DNA of 64,000 nucleotides from the NCBI GenBank assembly GCA_019055375.1, contig JAHQIW010000300.1, forward strand, positions 124,001 to 188,000, given 5' to 3'. A program made the position numbers and the translations under genes. Below the pieces are notes generated by a model that saw only the letters and a list, made by a program, of their open reading frames with translations, had not been told where the DNA came from and did no database searches. The stretch comes from Parelaphostrongylus tenuis. Lineage: Eukaryota > Nematoda > Chromadorea > Rhabditida > Metastrongylidae. This document shows positions 13,000 to 25,600 of this stretch, in pieces (positions within the stretch are counted from its first letter, which is position 1; the number at the start of each line of letters is the position of its first letter).

Positions 13000-14900
13000 G
13001 TGCATTTTCAAGTTCTTTAGTTCACCCGCGGTTTTGAAAGGCCCGAGTGAACGTATCATGTTCCCTCCTTCTTCTGCCTGATTTCTCTTTTATATTGTTC
13101 TTCACGCTCATCAAACGAACAAGATACACATGCGAACTGATCTCTGTAACCAAAGAACCATTACGATCTGTTCACCTTTGAACTGCCGGTTTTTTATGGA
13201 CTGGATCTTCTCCGATTGATCGCTGCTCTTTGATTTTTCGATTTGCCAATCTTTTTTCCCCTTCGTTGGGCACATTGATCATCATCTCTGCTTCAGTAGT
13301 ACTCCTGAAACCACGACAATGTCGTCAACAGAACAAAGATTCAATAGGAATTTCCCATCAATCGTATGCCTTTCTTAACCCAATCCAGTGACTTCGCCAT
13401 CCACTACGGTGCGGCTGTAAACAGCTTTGGCATTATGGCGTCGCCTCGCGAAACCCCTTTTTCTTTGCAACTATATTTTGTTGTGTTTCGATAACGGTTT
13501 GAAAAGTTCTTACACGATTCTGATATGTCTACATTCTATACGACATTGTCATACACTATTTCGTATTTCGCAAAAGTCAGGATTAGAGGCAGATGGTAAT
13601 TCAAACAAACTTTCATGAACCTGTAAACAGTTTGAATACAGTTTGGTCAGCAAATTTTCTGTCGACATCTTACTTGCTCAAGTGTCTGCGCCTCTTTCAA
13701 AGATCATAGCTTGCGCTACAGGATAGCTGCGAAGACCTTGCACACTCAGCAAGCATAAGAGAAGGTAAACGCGGAGATTTTTCCAGTATTCCTTGATTAC
13801 TGCGTTCGGCGCCCTCTATTAAATTGGAATTTTTTCCTTTCAAAGGGCGGATATCATCTGGATTGCGATAAATGCATGTGAATTGTGGCTTTCAGTTCTA
13901 AGAAAATCGAGTCATCTTGTCAAATCGTGAAGCTGTGTCTTTTCCATATTTCTATCGTAACTCGAACCTTATAAAAAATTTCAAGTGGTCCTCTCTAGTG
14001 AGGATTCGAATATTTTTTTGACTAGGAATGATGAACAAAAAGTTTATGTAGAAGTTAGTCGATATTAATTCCAGATCATAGTGAAAATCAAGAGTGATCT
14101 CATGTTCGTTTACTAGGGATGACAGCGAACATCAAATTCGTACAAGTGCCGACAATATTTCTTCAAGCTAATTCTTTTTGTGTTGTTTCTGGGAGTTAAT
14201 TCTGCATGAAACGATGGCAGCATTCAATCCTACTCGTAGTAAATGTGCTGCAAGGATCACGCCACAGCCTCCTTCCGTTCTTGAACATCTTAATGGCAAT
14301 CGAGATAAATACATTTCTTGTTGCTCGCATAACCCAAACAAACTCGACACAATTCTGAGATCCTTCGACAAGCTCTTCATAGTTTTTGGTTGTATCTTTC
14401 TCATTTTGCCAGTCATCTACGAATATGATTTCAACTAAAATATTTTCATCATAATCAGCATGACTCTTTCTACGTTGTTCTTTCCCAGCTCACAGCTGTA
14501 TCTATTCTTAAGCTTATAAGTGGTGATCGGACGCAGTACAGAATGATGGAACTACATAAGTGTCAAACATGCACCTTCTTCTGTTCTTATACTGTTGTCG
14601 TTTATCGCATGTATCATTCCGCAAGATGATTTTCATGTTCAGGCAACTATGTTCGGTGAAAATGATTTTTAATGAAAGAGGCGTCTTGCGAGCGAGAGTC
14701 TTGCTAAACTAGTACCAATAACTTCTTTATCATGACCTGAATTCTTTGAAGAAAATGAGGGCTCGATAGTCAGCGGCTAATGATGCGCTGGATCAAGAAG
14801 CAAGGCGATGAGCAGGGCGCTGGTACAATCCCATACTCAACACTCTTGCAATCAATCAACGAAACCCTTAACTCGTTCATTTGAAAGATGAAGTATTCGA
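13000..14900. other. No recognisable gene
   Basis: An open frame at 14213-14437 (plus; MAAFNPTRSKCAAR onward) reads plausibly as protein but has no domain or linked exon that I can identify; its complement is also open. I leave it unassigned. Confidence 0.4.
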
Positions 14901-15074
14901 AGTCTCCTTGAAGGATAAAGGATAAATGCAAGAAACGAATCGAATGCAAACGGTGTTGGAAATCACACATTGAACTGCGATGACGGGTCGTGTAGAAGAA
15001 GAGATCCGAATATTGCATTACTGTATTAAATCTCGCTTATCATACCTATTCCGGTGTTAACACTTTGGATACTA

Positions 15075-15590
15075 CAGAGTCATGGCGCAACCTCGCCCCG
15101 CGTGCGGGCGAGCAGTCCATCGTGTCGAGTGCTTAAAAATGGCGATCATCTAGAAGAACGTCGATGGTTCAATACCCTCTCACTACGCTTCACAGCATTT
15201 TCTCCTGTTTTCGGTTCAATATGCAGTATATTAGTAGCTACCATATAGCACCATATCTCATATATTAACATCGTAATGTAGACGGTTATTCGTTAGAACC
15301 ATTCATTCAAAAGCTTATTTCAGATCAAAACTCGTGAATTATTAACAACTGAGTGTTTTTGTGCTATAATGATTACGTATATATAAGAGCTTACAATACT
15401 AATCGACGCAGAAATCGCTGTGAAGAGTCGTGGTAAGGGATCAAACCATGAACCTTCTTCTCTATGTTTGACATTACTAACGACTCAGCACTATAGACTG
15501 ACCGCTGCGACGCAACACAGCGGAGAGGAGCTAGCGTCGTGACTCTGCCTACCCAAAGTGTTGAGATCTCCAGCAACATGGTCAATTATG
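15075..15590. repeat. Two degenerate tRNA-like SINE fragments facing each other
   Basis: Around 15160-15180 (plus) a B-box-like ATGGTTCAATACCCTC follows an A-box-like segment. Around 15440-15460 (minus) GGGATCAAACC is the complement of a B box, followed by ACACAGCGG. The bodies are too diverged to place in a family with confidence. Confidence 0.4.
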
Positions 15591-16945
15591 CCGATATCCT
15601 TCAGCAATTTATATGTGGAGGGCGGTCATGCAAGCGGAAAGGATCTCATATGAGTCGATCAGATGAACAATGAACACGTGCTCGACAAAGCCTACGGCAC
15701 ACACGTTTAGTGGCGAAACCTCTTCTCCTCCAACGATATAGATCTTGTCGATCTAATTGGCGTACGTCGGTTTCCACGGTTTTTGTTACATGTAAGGCGA
15801 TTGCACAGAATTTGTTGCAACCTAAAGCAGACTTCGAAGGTCAATTTCTAAGAAGACTGATCTAGTATTGTACGTGCAGGATAACAAACAATCTCCATTT
15901 CGTGCTCTGTATTTTTCAAATCCGATTCCAGTGACATCCTAAGTGATCCAAAATTGTTTGTTCTTTCGGCGCTCGCCTCATGACCTGATGTCATAGACGT
16001 AAGCACGTAGTGTGCGGAAGTACCGAGAATGGCTTTCTGTAGGTTCAGTAGTTTGATCTTCTGCGGACTCTGAGCAAAACATCGCATGAATGTGTTCTAG
16101 TTCCCATCATGACATGAATGCGAGGGAATTTGGGGTCTTCATAAAAACCGAAATTATTCAGTAGTGAGAGTGAAAAGCTAATGCTCACTCAAGCGGTGTT
16201 TGAAAGCAAAAGCCTTCAGAATATTCAAAACCTTAGATTTATTGACCAAGCTTCTGGAGTATAGTACAGTATCTTGAAAGCGTTTCAGGCAGCAAATCAC
16301 TGAGCATTCACATTGAGTTCCTGTAGTAGTACACAGCAAATTTGAGCAGTTTAACAGTCCATAAATGTGTTGAGGGTGTCACGGCGCACCGTTAGAGATA
16401 GCCAGAAATCTCTCATCAAGTTTGCAGCGCTTTCTTCAATCAGTGATTTCAGGAAATATACAATCACCAATGAACCTAGTTTGCATGCCAATGGCATGGT
16501 TTTTATTTCCTTCGGTAATGTCTGTAACCGCCTAAACTATCAAACTATACTGTTCATAGATTGTTTAGTATTGACGAAAAGCAACTCAATAGAGAGTTAG
16601 ATTGCTTGATACGTTATAAAACCCTGTTTTGAGTATTGAAGTGTAATAGGTTTTCGATTATAGAATTACTGAGTTTTTCGAAGCACATGACAGCACCTTC
16701 AGACCGCTCGATCGACACCGATGTCTCTATTCCGTGTCGTATCGGTTTCTGCTATGAGTGGAATACCAAGGCGAGTTTTGAATCGAACATAGTTGACCTA
16801 ATGGGTTGTCCCATTATTATCTTCGCACTTCAACACTTTGGATAAGTCGACTGCGCTATTTTTTTTTCTTGAAGAATTCAACAAATGTAATCACTATCTC
16901 TGCATTTGACCTCTTTTTCTTAGACCTTCCTCAAAAAAAAAAAAC

Positions 16946-17387
16946 AATCTGATAAGAATATAACATGTTTTGTGCCATTAAGGTCTAAGTGCTATACAGA
17001 CGCCTGTTTCGTCCTAACGGGACTCATCAGTAGCATCGCCCTTGGTTCAGCCTATTGTGGCTTTAACCTCGATGACTCAAAATATTTATGCCTTCATCAG
17101 ATTATTATTGTTTGAGCAAGGTCTATAAAACAGCGGTCAAGTGGAGAGGAACGATCATTTTAGAAACCCACAAGCCTGACTGCCGGTCACTACAATTTCA
17201 GGTAATTCCATCATCTGACTTTTAGTGAATTATTGCTCGGCGTCTATTCCTTCATAGAGGAGTATAGCCTCAAAGGATCGGCTGAACCGAGGATGATGCT
17301 ATTGATGAGTATCGGTAAGACGAAATAGGCGCCTGTATGGCACTTAGACCTTAATGGCTCAGAACATGTTATATCCTTATCAGATTA
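16946..17387. repeat. F1-family foldback element with arms of about 100 bp
   Basis: The left arm starts AATCTGATAAGAATATAACA; the right arm, inverted, starts AATCTGATAAGGATATAACA. Similarity continues through the ATTAAGGTCTAAGTGC block, CGCCTGTTTCGTC, the ACTCATCAGTAGCATC core and GGTTCAGCC. The unique centre includes a segment (GAGCAAGGTCTATAAAACAG) that also follows the 12.2 kb copy. Non-coding. Confidence 0.8.
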
Positions 17388-18310
17388 TAATCACTATCAT
17401 GGCCAGTGATATGCGATCATTTGCTGGGAGGAGAATGAATGCCTTCCTAGCAAAAGGAACGAGACTGCGATCGAAGAAATTGATGAAGTCACTCTTGAGC
17501 GAGTTCTATTTTAGATTTTTTTCTCCTGCAGATGCAGCTTCATAGTTTCGGAGAAACGATAAGCCAATAGAGCAATATGAGGGCTATGAGATGAAAGTGG
17601 TGCAGTGGCTCAGCCCAGTTTTTCGAAAATGTGAAGAGAACATTTTGCAATGTGAGGACGAGTGTTTTTTTCTGGCGAAGAGCAACACTGAGTCGCTTCG
17701 GGCGCTTCTCTCCCAATACTGAGGGGATCTTTCGAAGATTTCACATAGACGTTGGCACGACATTGGTTGTTTTCTTGTTGTCGAGTAGTCTGCAAAGCAG
17801 CAGACCCTGCCAATTCCAAAAATCGAGATTTGAAAATAAACTAGCATAAAACTTGAGTTTTGGTTCGATTTCTTTTTGGCTGAGCTCAAGCATCTTTGTC
17901 ACGAAGCAGCCAGTAGGTATGACGCATAATGTCCCTGCAGTAGACCCAGGACTCATACACAGTGATGATCGACCAGAGAAAGTCCTGCTTGTGGGGGCTA
18001 GTGGCGGCTTCGAGATGGTCACGTGTATAGTGCGCTCGTGGTCAGTCAGTGTATGAGAAGACCATCAAGACATCTTTTAGTAGTCCGTTTCATTTGAATG
18101 ATGAGCAATGGTGGTGTTTCGGCAAAAGTGAAGGAAACAGTGGTGCGAAGATAATAATAATACAACCCAATCGATTAACGGTACAATATGTATCAGAGCG
18201 TTAGAGAATGAAGAAATGAGCTCTTGCTGAAGAGTTGTTAGCTTCAGCAATGCATAAAAAATGCCAAAAACTGTGATATTTTCCACCAAACATTTCTGAT
18301 CGTTAGAAAA

Positions 18311-21300
18311 ATGTGGAACTGTTACCAGATCTCAATGCGACCAGTGTCGGACGACGATTCCGTAATCTTGATAGTATCGCCCAAATTCGCTACTGTTCAC
18401 GACCATGTCTCATTTCAATGGAGCCTAAAGATCCACGGCACGACCGGACGGGTAAGTAGTCCTGTTTTCTTAACTTTAAAATAGATTGATGTTCTATAGA
18501 GGAATCTTCCTCTAGAAATTCGTTAATGGGCTATGCATGTTCGTTTTGACATAGCAGATCTTAAGCCTCCGCTTTTCCATACCAACCAAATAGTACTTTG
18601 GACATCTTAATGACCTGTGCGTTGATAGGAGCACATGCTTATAGAAACTCAGAACTTTTTCACTCATTTCTCTGTTGAAGCCACAGTAAACATGACACAT
18701 AGCTGAATGGATTCATGCGGGGTTCGTTACCATTCATAATTTTCTCCTCATCGATACGTAATGAGCCTGATCATTCCGAGATTACCGTTTTAGGGTGTGT
18801 CCTAACCTTGCACATCTTCATGTGTAGTGCTTGCCGGTGAGAGGAAGACTGCTATCATTAGAGTATAAATTCATCAAAGTTGCAGCGACTTTTTTCTTAT
18901 TCCTCCTGGAGCGATATGACCACTCGAGTCAATACACTTACGCAGATAATGATAGAACAAGAGGGAAAAGACGGCATGAGATTCTGTCTGAACTCCAGAC
19001 ACTCTTGTTTACTGCGTATAATATTGGTTCAAATATTCGACAATCTAATAAGAAAGTTAGGAATCAGTCAAAAGTGACTTGATTTTATAATCTTGAGAGT
19101 TCAAAACTACTTGCATTTGCAGTTAGATGACGACGTCGACGATGAAGACGAAGTGCCGTCCGACTATGTTGCCGTTGAACTGTACTTCGTGGACGGTCCT
19201 GTCAGCCAGGTTAGCCCATTTAGACGAATAGAGCCTTTTGTGTGCTCATTTAATGAAGCTAAACCTGGCAGCCACAGTAACTTAGAAGAATTTTTACAAG
19301 CGAAAAATTTCTTATTATAGTTTCATTGCTTATTCACTTATGATTTTTTGAGACCTATGTTGTTGTCGTCTACAGCTGCATGTGAAAGCCTCAACACGAA
19401 TAGACTAAATAGGGTCAACTGGACTCATGTGGTTTTTTTCCAAGGCTCTTTTTTTGAGCATACATCTCGTGCATGTGTGAATTTTTTTCACAAGATCTAA
19501 TGAAGCAACCCCAAAATTCGTTTCAGCATGCTCTTAATTGATAGGAATATGTCACGATGTATCACAAAAATGTATAGGCTCGAGTCATGCTAAACTAAAT
19601 GCTGGCTTCACTGGAGGAAACGATTTCACAAATGTTCCAGATGAATCCTTCTAATTTTTTGCGGCATATATCTGAACTGTGGTCATTATTATTTGGATCA
19701 TAGCAGTACAAATCGTATGTGACAGATGACGGCTGATAGTGCTTTTCACAAGCTGAAAAACCAGATATTTTTATCAAGTTGGTCGACTTCATCATTAGGC
19801 CGGCCTTGTTGGACTGAGAACCCACTTGAGCATGTGTTCCGAATATTAATCATCTTCCTACCACATCGAGTGTCGCTTTCAATCTTTAATCATGCAGGCT
19901 TTAGTGGTGTTGTCGTAGCAAAAACGGGCAGTCCAAACTGAGCGATGAAAATTGAAAATGAAAAACGACAAAATTTCAGCTTCGAAACGGGATTGATCAG
20001 GACAGAATTGGGCTCCAAGTAGTGTTCAGCGTCGAGTTGTTAAAGTCAAAGTGCCTTGTTTGAAAACAAGCAATTGTCAAAATGATGACTTTTTTCTAAT
20101 TTATTTTGCGTGATCCGTCATTCCATCTACTATGTGGATTCCAGCACTTCATGCATTCGACTTATTTCCTCGCAATCAATGTCCACGGAATCTTTCAATA
20201 TTTTCCGTGTTATTCGAGTGCTGCTTCTAGAATTTGTCTTTTTCATGACTACTGTGCAATGCTGACCAAGTCAATTCAGCTTTCAATTCTGAAAATAGCC
20301 AGGCTAATATATCGCCACCTAAACTACAGGAAAGGGTTGCGAAAGGGAGGAGGATGTCTGAGCCAGTACTTTGCCTCGTAATCACTTACTACGCTATTTC
20401 CTTTCTCTAAATCAAATGTATGGTGAAACAAGAAAGCATGATTACTATATGAACTTAGAAATAAAGGTTTTGTTGCGCCCAAACTTCCAGATTTCGTGCT
20501 TCTTTATTTCCTTATCGGATATCTTTAGCCTCTTTATTATTACTGTGTAGGTGGATCTACAAGCTGTGGTTCGAGTGATGCAGAAGGACGAAAAAAAATG
20601 AAGACGAACCGGAGATTTTTGAGGAACGTCAGTGATTTTTTATCGAATAGTGTTCTTAGCAATGGCTTGCTGTTAACACATTTAGGAAGTACAAGAACAA
20701 TGCAGCGTGGACGTGGATGCGAAGTGACCGACAAGGATCGTACGACGATCTCACAATTTTTGCAGGTCTGGAGCAAGTTCTTACTAATAGCGTCTCGTTA
20801 ACTAGACAGTTCTATCTTCATAAAAAGAGTGTAATGCTAATTTATTGTAAGCAATCTCAAATTCATCCTTTGGCGAAATAGTGAATCATTATCACGATTT
20901 GCCAAGCTGTACAAACTCAGGGAATCATCACTAGGGCCAACAGATTTGATTTGTTTATCCACCTAATCAAAAAGTCTTATCAGCTAATACTCATGCTGCA
21001 TTACTAACTGTATTGCTGTATTGCTTCGCTATTATTCGATTAAAAAGATCATTAACACCTCTGAACGACTTAGCAGGAGAAACTTCTCATTTGTTCAAAA
21101 TATGCCAAGGTTACTAGATAGTCGGTGTTGGGATTTATCACGAACAGATTATTTTTTAGGAGATTTTTCACACTGAAAACTTTTACGCCACTGTAGTAAT
21201 ATTTCAATGAAAATAGAGCCAATACTTAGAATTCTAAACTCACACTCCTCATGTATGCCGATAGTTTAATTTTTCAAATTTGATGCTTTGTTTTTCTGAT

Positions 21301-22695
21301 ATATGCATCTCATTTGTGTACATGTGTAGTCATTCCCATTGATTTCAGTGGATCCTAGTAGTAACTAATTTCTCCTTTCGGGTACCGATCAACATGCTTA
21401 GACCTAAAACTCGTTTATTATGAATTTTATCAAGAAGTGTACAAAGAACATCTACAAAAATACATGGGCTTTCCTACCATGATACTCTTCTTCAAAATCC
21501 GTAAGTCGTTCGTTCATCTTGCAAGGCGAGAGTAGAACAATAAGATGAGGAGATTCGAAAATAAAGGATGAAGGATAAAGAGTTTGATATTGATCAATCC
21601 CTGAGGGAAGTGGCATGGATTAAAGCATCGTTAAAAATGCTTGGGTGAAATCTACCCTATACAGTGACTTGTAGTGGCATACCGTTTTTATGAATCAGTG
21701 CTAGTGTACTCTCAGGCAAGTCTGGTATTACTTCGGCGATCCATTGCAATTGACAAATTATTAGAGACTTTCTTGGATTAGATTGACGCCCACTCAAAGA
21801 GGTTTTGAAAAACTATATGTCACTAAGACACCTGAAAAATTCCGATTTAGGAAGTGATAAACTAAAACAAATCCATAGACCTCCGTTTAAACCAGATCCC
21901 GGTGTCTGATGCACCACAATAACTACTTCATGAGATAACTTTCAGCAAAAAACTCTTCGTAGAAATGTCTCTGTATGACTTATGACAAAAGTTCAAAATC
22001 TAGCATAGTGGATTAACTGCATTTAAATATTGCTAACAAAACAGAGTGAATTCATGTGGTTTTGCTTCAGTTCATAGAACTGACTATGAGCTGAACAATG
22101 TATATAATGTGGTTGAAAAGAAAGTTCTGGGACACTTGTAGAAAACTGAAAGTTTACCCATGAATTCCAAACAAAAACAATAGCTATTCTGAAAAGTAAA
22201 GGCAAGCTTTTCTACGACCTTCTGCCATCGGTGCGCCAAGTTTCGTATCTGCTTGAGATACGATTCCTTCGACTTCAGATCTAAGAATTCTCGATGCGTT
22301 TCTTCAACTTCATCAGACTATTAAAATTTTGATTAGAAAAAATATTAAAATTGGCGACCTGAACATGGCCTAATCCTGTTACAAAGTGAAATGAAGACAA
22401 GTAATATCTAGGTCTTTAGTAGAAAATCCCACATAAGAAACTGTAATATTCCCATGACATAGGTGGAAGTTATCTAATGCTTATTAATATTCCCAAGAAC
22501 TTTCTTCCCACTCGTAGTATACTGGGTGCAGGCTATAGGTTTAATTACATAAAGGGATTCAACGTAATATTCTAAAAATCTCCTCTACTGTCTACTTATG
22601 ATTTTTTTCAGGAGCATGTTGGCATGATTGTGAAGGTTTCGGTGCTTATCAAGATGGACGCAAAATTATTCGATCCGTACACATATCTGGACAAA
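18311..22695 (+). CDS. MATH-like exons of the MATH/BTB gene
   Basis: The first exon (47 codons) contains FATVHDHVSFQWSLKIHG, with the aromatic/Trp-Ser-Leu pattern of MATH strands, and ends CGG|GTAAGT. The second (LDDDVDDEDEVPSDYVAVEL onward) carries an acidic loop then a beta strand and ends CAG|GTTAGC. The third starts in frame after TGTGTAG (VDLQAVVRVMQKDEK) but hits a stop after a run of eight A. The fourth (EHVGMIVKVSVLIKMDAKLF onward) starts after TTTTTTTCAG and ends AAA|GTCAGT. Exons one, two and four are phase 0. The MATH assignment rests on pattern and gene context, not on a search. Confidence 0.5.
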
Positions 22696-25600
22696 GTCAG
22701 TAAAGTGCTCAATTAATCATTATGAAAGGTCATCAACATATTTAGGTCTTCCCCACACCACAAAAATCGTTCCTAACAACGAACTATAACGCCAGAGTCA
22801 ACAGTAAAGTGTGGAGAAGGAGGTCGAGAAAGTGGGTTCAAAACACGAGAAGCCCTTGATCAACATTGAACATTTCAAAAAGCTTCGCGTAGCTATTAAC
22901 TTGGGAAACTTAATAGCACTACACACATAATAAGCATATATCTCAAGTAACTGAGTAAAGCAAATAAAAAAACTGCTCAAAATTAATCGAACGTTCCTAG
23001 GTAATCGATAATTGGTTATTATTTGCCTTTCACCAATATTACTGGATCATTACTGACTATGTCTCTTTGCACACATATGGCACATAAGTTTCCCAGGGCA
23101 ACATTCACTATATATGTTCACGAGAAACATGACAAAAGCAGAAAGATAATGAATTTAAACACTAGGTCGCTCTACAAGTTTTGGAACTAGAGCAATAATC
23201 ACCAAATATATCAACCAGGAGCAATTAAAACTGTATAATTGTGGTATCGCTCAATCGCGCATTTTCTTGAGAAAAATATGGTGCAACTTGCTTGTACTTG
23301 CTTAGGATGCCACTGCCGTGGGAAAAAAATTTGCTTGCTACTCATGCACGAATGGCTTGGGGTGATGATACGGTTGCAGAAAGGACGGTTACGAAGTGGT
23401 TCGCGGAGTTTAAAGTTGGAGAGAGCAGTCTAGAGGACTAGCCGCGCTCGAACCGCCCTCAGGAAGCTCCATTAATCATGCGCGCCGCCTCACTAGCATT
23501 TTCTTCTACGCGTCATTCCTGCATGAGTAGCAAGAGAATTTGCTCCCACGATAGCTGCATCTTGGAGCAATTGTAGGCAAATGCGTACCAAGATGTTCCC
23601 AAAGAAATGCGCCATCGAGTGATACCAAAATCATGCAATTTCAATATTTGTGGTCAATAAATTTGGTGTTCATTGCGTAGGAGAGACATCACAGCAGCCC
23701 AATATAGCAAATTTTACGTATTTTCTTTGTTGTCTGATAAGATTCTGGAAAAATTTTGAATGAAGTTTACAAATGAGAAAAATCACTGCTGAGTACTTTG
23801 CGTAAGCTATGATTTTTACCAGAAAATCGATGAGAGACGAAAACGGTAAAGTGAGTAGAAAGGAGAAAGTCGACATTGAGAAGAAATTCGCCGAGGTTAT
23901 GGATCAGGAGCGAGAACGGGTAGGCCCAATGCTGTATCTGTACCACGAAACATACCTATTCTTGTAAATTTGATTAACTAGATGACCGAGACGAATTGCT
24001 TGCGTGTGATAGAGCCGTCATTACGACGTGGATCTAGCCAGACTCTCATGTCACTCAACCATGCACCAGATCATGAACATCTCTTTAAGAAGGTTTGTAA
24101 GCCAAGCGTCAACTTCTTTTCCGTCTCACTGGCTTAGAAAGTTTTTAGATAGCGTTTAGACGGATTTGGAAGAGATGCATTTGATAATTTGCGAAATTCT
24201 TCAAATAGTATTGTGTGAATGGCAAACTCCCGTTAACATAAGTGATGTTTCAAACGTTGAATATGAATAGTCGACAAAAATGTTCTCAAGTTAAGCATTT
24301 GGAAAAAATTATGTATGAGCTATTTTACATTATTATAAAATAGCAACACTGCCTAAAGTGCAATGATAGGAGTTTTTAAATTACTTGGAGATACTAATGA
24401 TATGGTATTATATGAAATATAGGTATTGTCCACTAATATTGTTTAAATTAATTATTCATACCATCTAATTTCACATAGTACGTCAATTCCATGCCTTTTT
24501 CATTCTTCGTTTTGCCTCGCATCCTGTCAACCAAAGCGACATTTTTGTGTGTGGATTCGGCCTCTGACTGAGCACTTTGTCTACATCAAAATGTCGTTGG
24601 ATGGCTGGTCATACATTCTCTACGGGATCCTCTGCTAAGGCGTTCTCAGGCTTTCATCACAGAGTTGCACATCGCACTTCAGTGACTGGAGAGAGCTTTT
24701 GGAAAGAAGACTCCTCAACCACGTCATGGTGAGGGCTTGCTTGATCCAAGAGGTTCGGACAGATTAAATTGAGTAGATTTTACTGCATCGAACCAGGCAC
24801 TTCTTTTTCAGTGACAAGATTCCAAATCCGTAATAGATCTATCGTTCGGTGCTCATTTTCCACATTTACAATCATAGCACCTATCGCATCTTCATAAGAT
24901 TGATCGGCTAATTAAACATGGGCATAGGCCTTATGTTAATTCTAGTTCGTTATTTTATTTGTACGACCCGTCATAACAATTTTTAATGTACATATCTCAG
25001 TACTTCTAGCATTTAATTCGTTTTTCGTCTTCTTTTTGAATGACGCAGAATACTGGTCGAGCATGTCTCCTTGCGATTTCGAGGATAGCTTGGCTGTGGC
25101 TTTCTATAGTGCGTTCGTTGTTCACTGCCGAGAGTGTAGGGGGTGAAGATCGGCTCCACGCGTGCCGCTGCGAGCATCACAACCACTCGGCCACGGCGCC
25201 CCCTATTATGATAATTCAGTAACAGTATAACAATTGATATGATCACTCTCACAGCTTAGCCTTTTTGCGGCAACTGGTGAGAGAGCTATGTGTATTCAAA
25301 AATTAAACCATTGTTCTTGTCGTAAGTTATTCCACGACTCTCATGTAAATAATAAGAAAGTCAGAAGTAGGACATAATATAAAGTGCCATTTCGAGATTT
25401 ATGTGCATTCGAGCCTATTCCGTTTATTTTATATAGTTTTAGTTATTGATAAGCTGTTGTGAATCGTGTGAACGACGGAGATGCTCCTTCGTCTATGACT
25501 GCCGAACAGAGGAAGAATCAGAGGAAGTTGAGGTGAGGACAAAATTCTTGGTGTATAAGCCATGCGTTTAGTCGACGCTTATCTTAGCTTGTAGCTTGAG

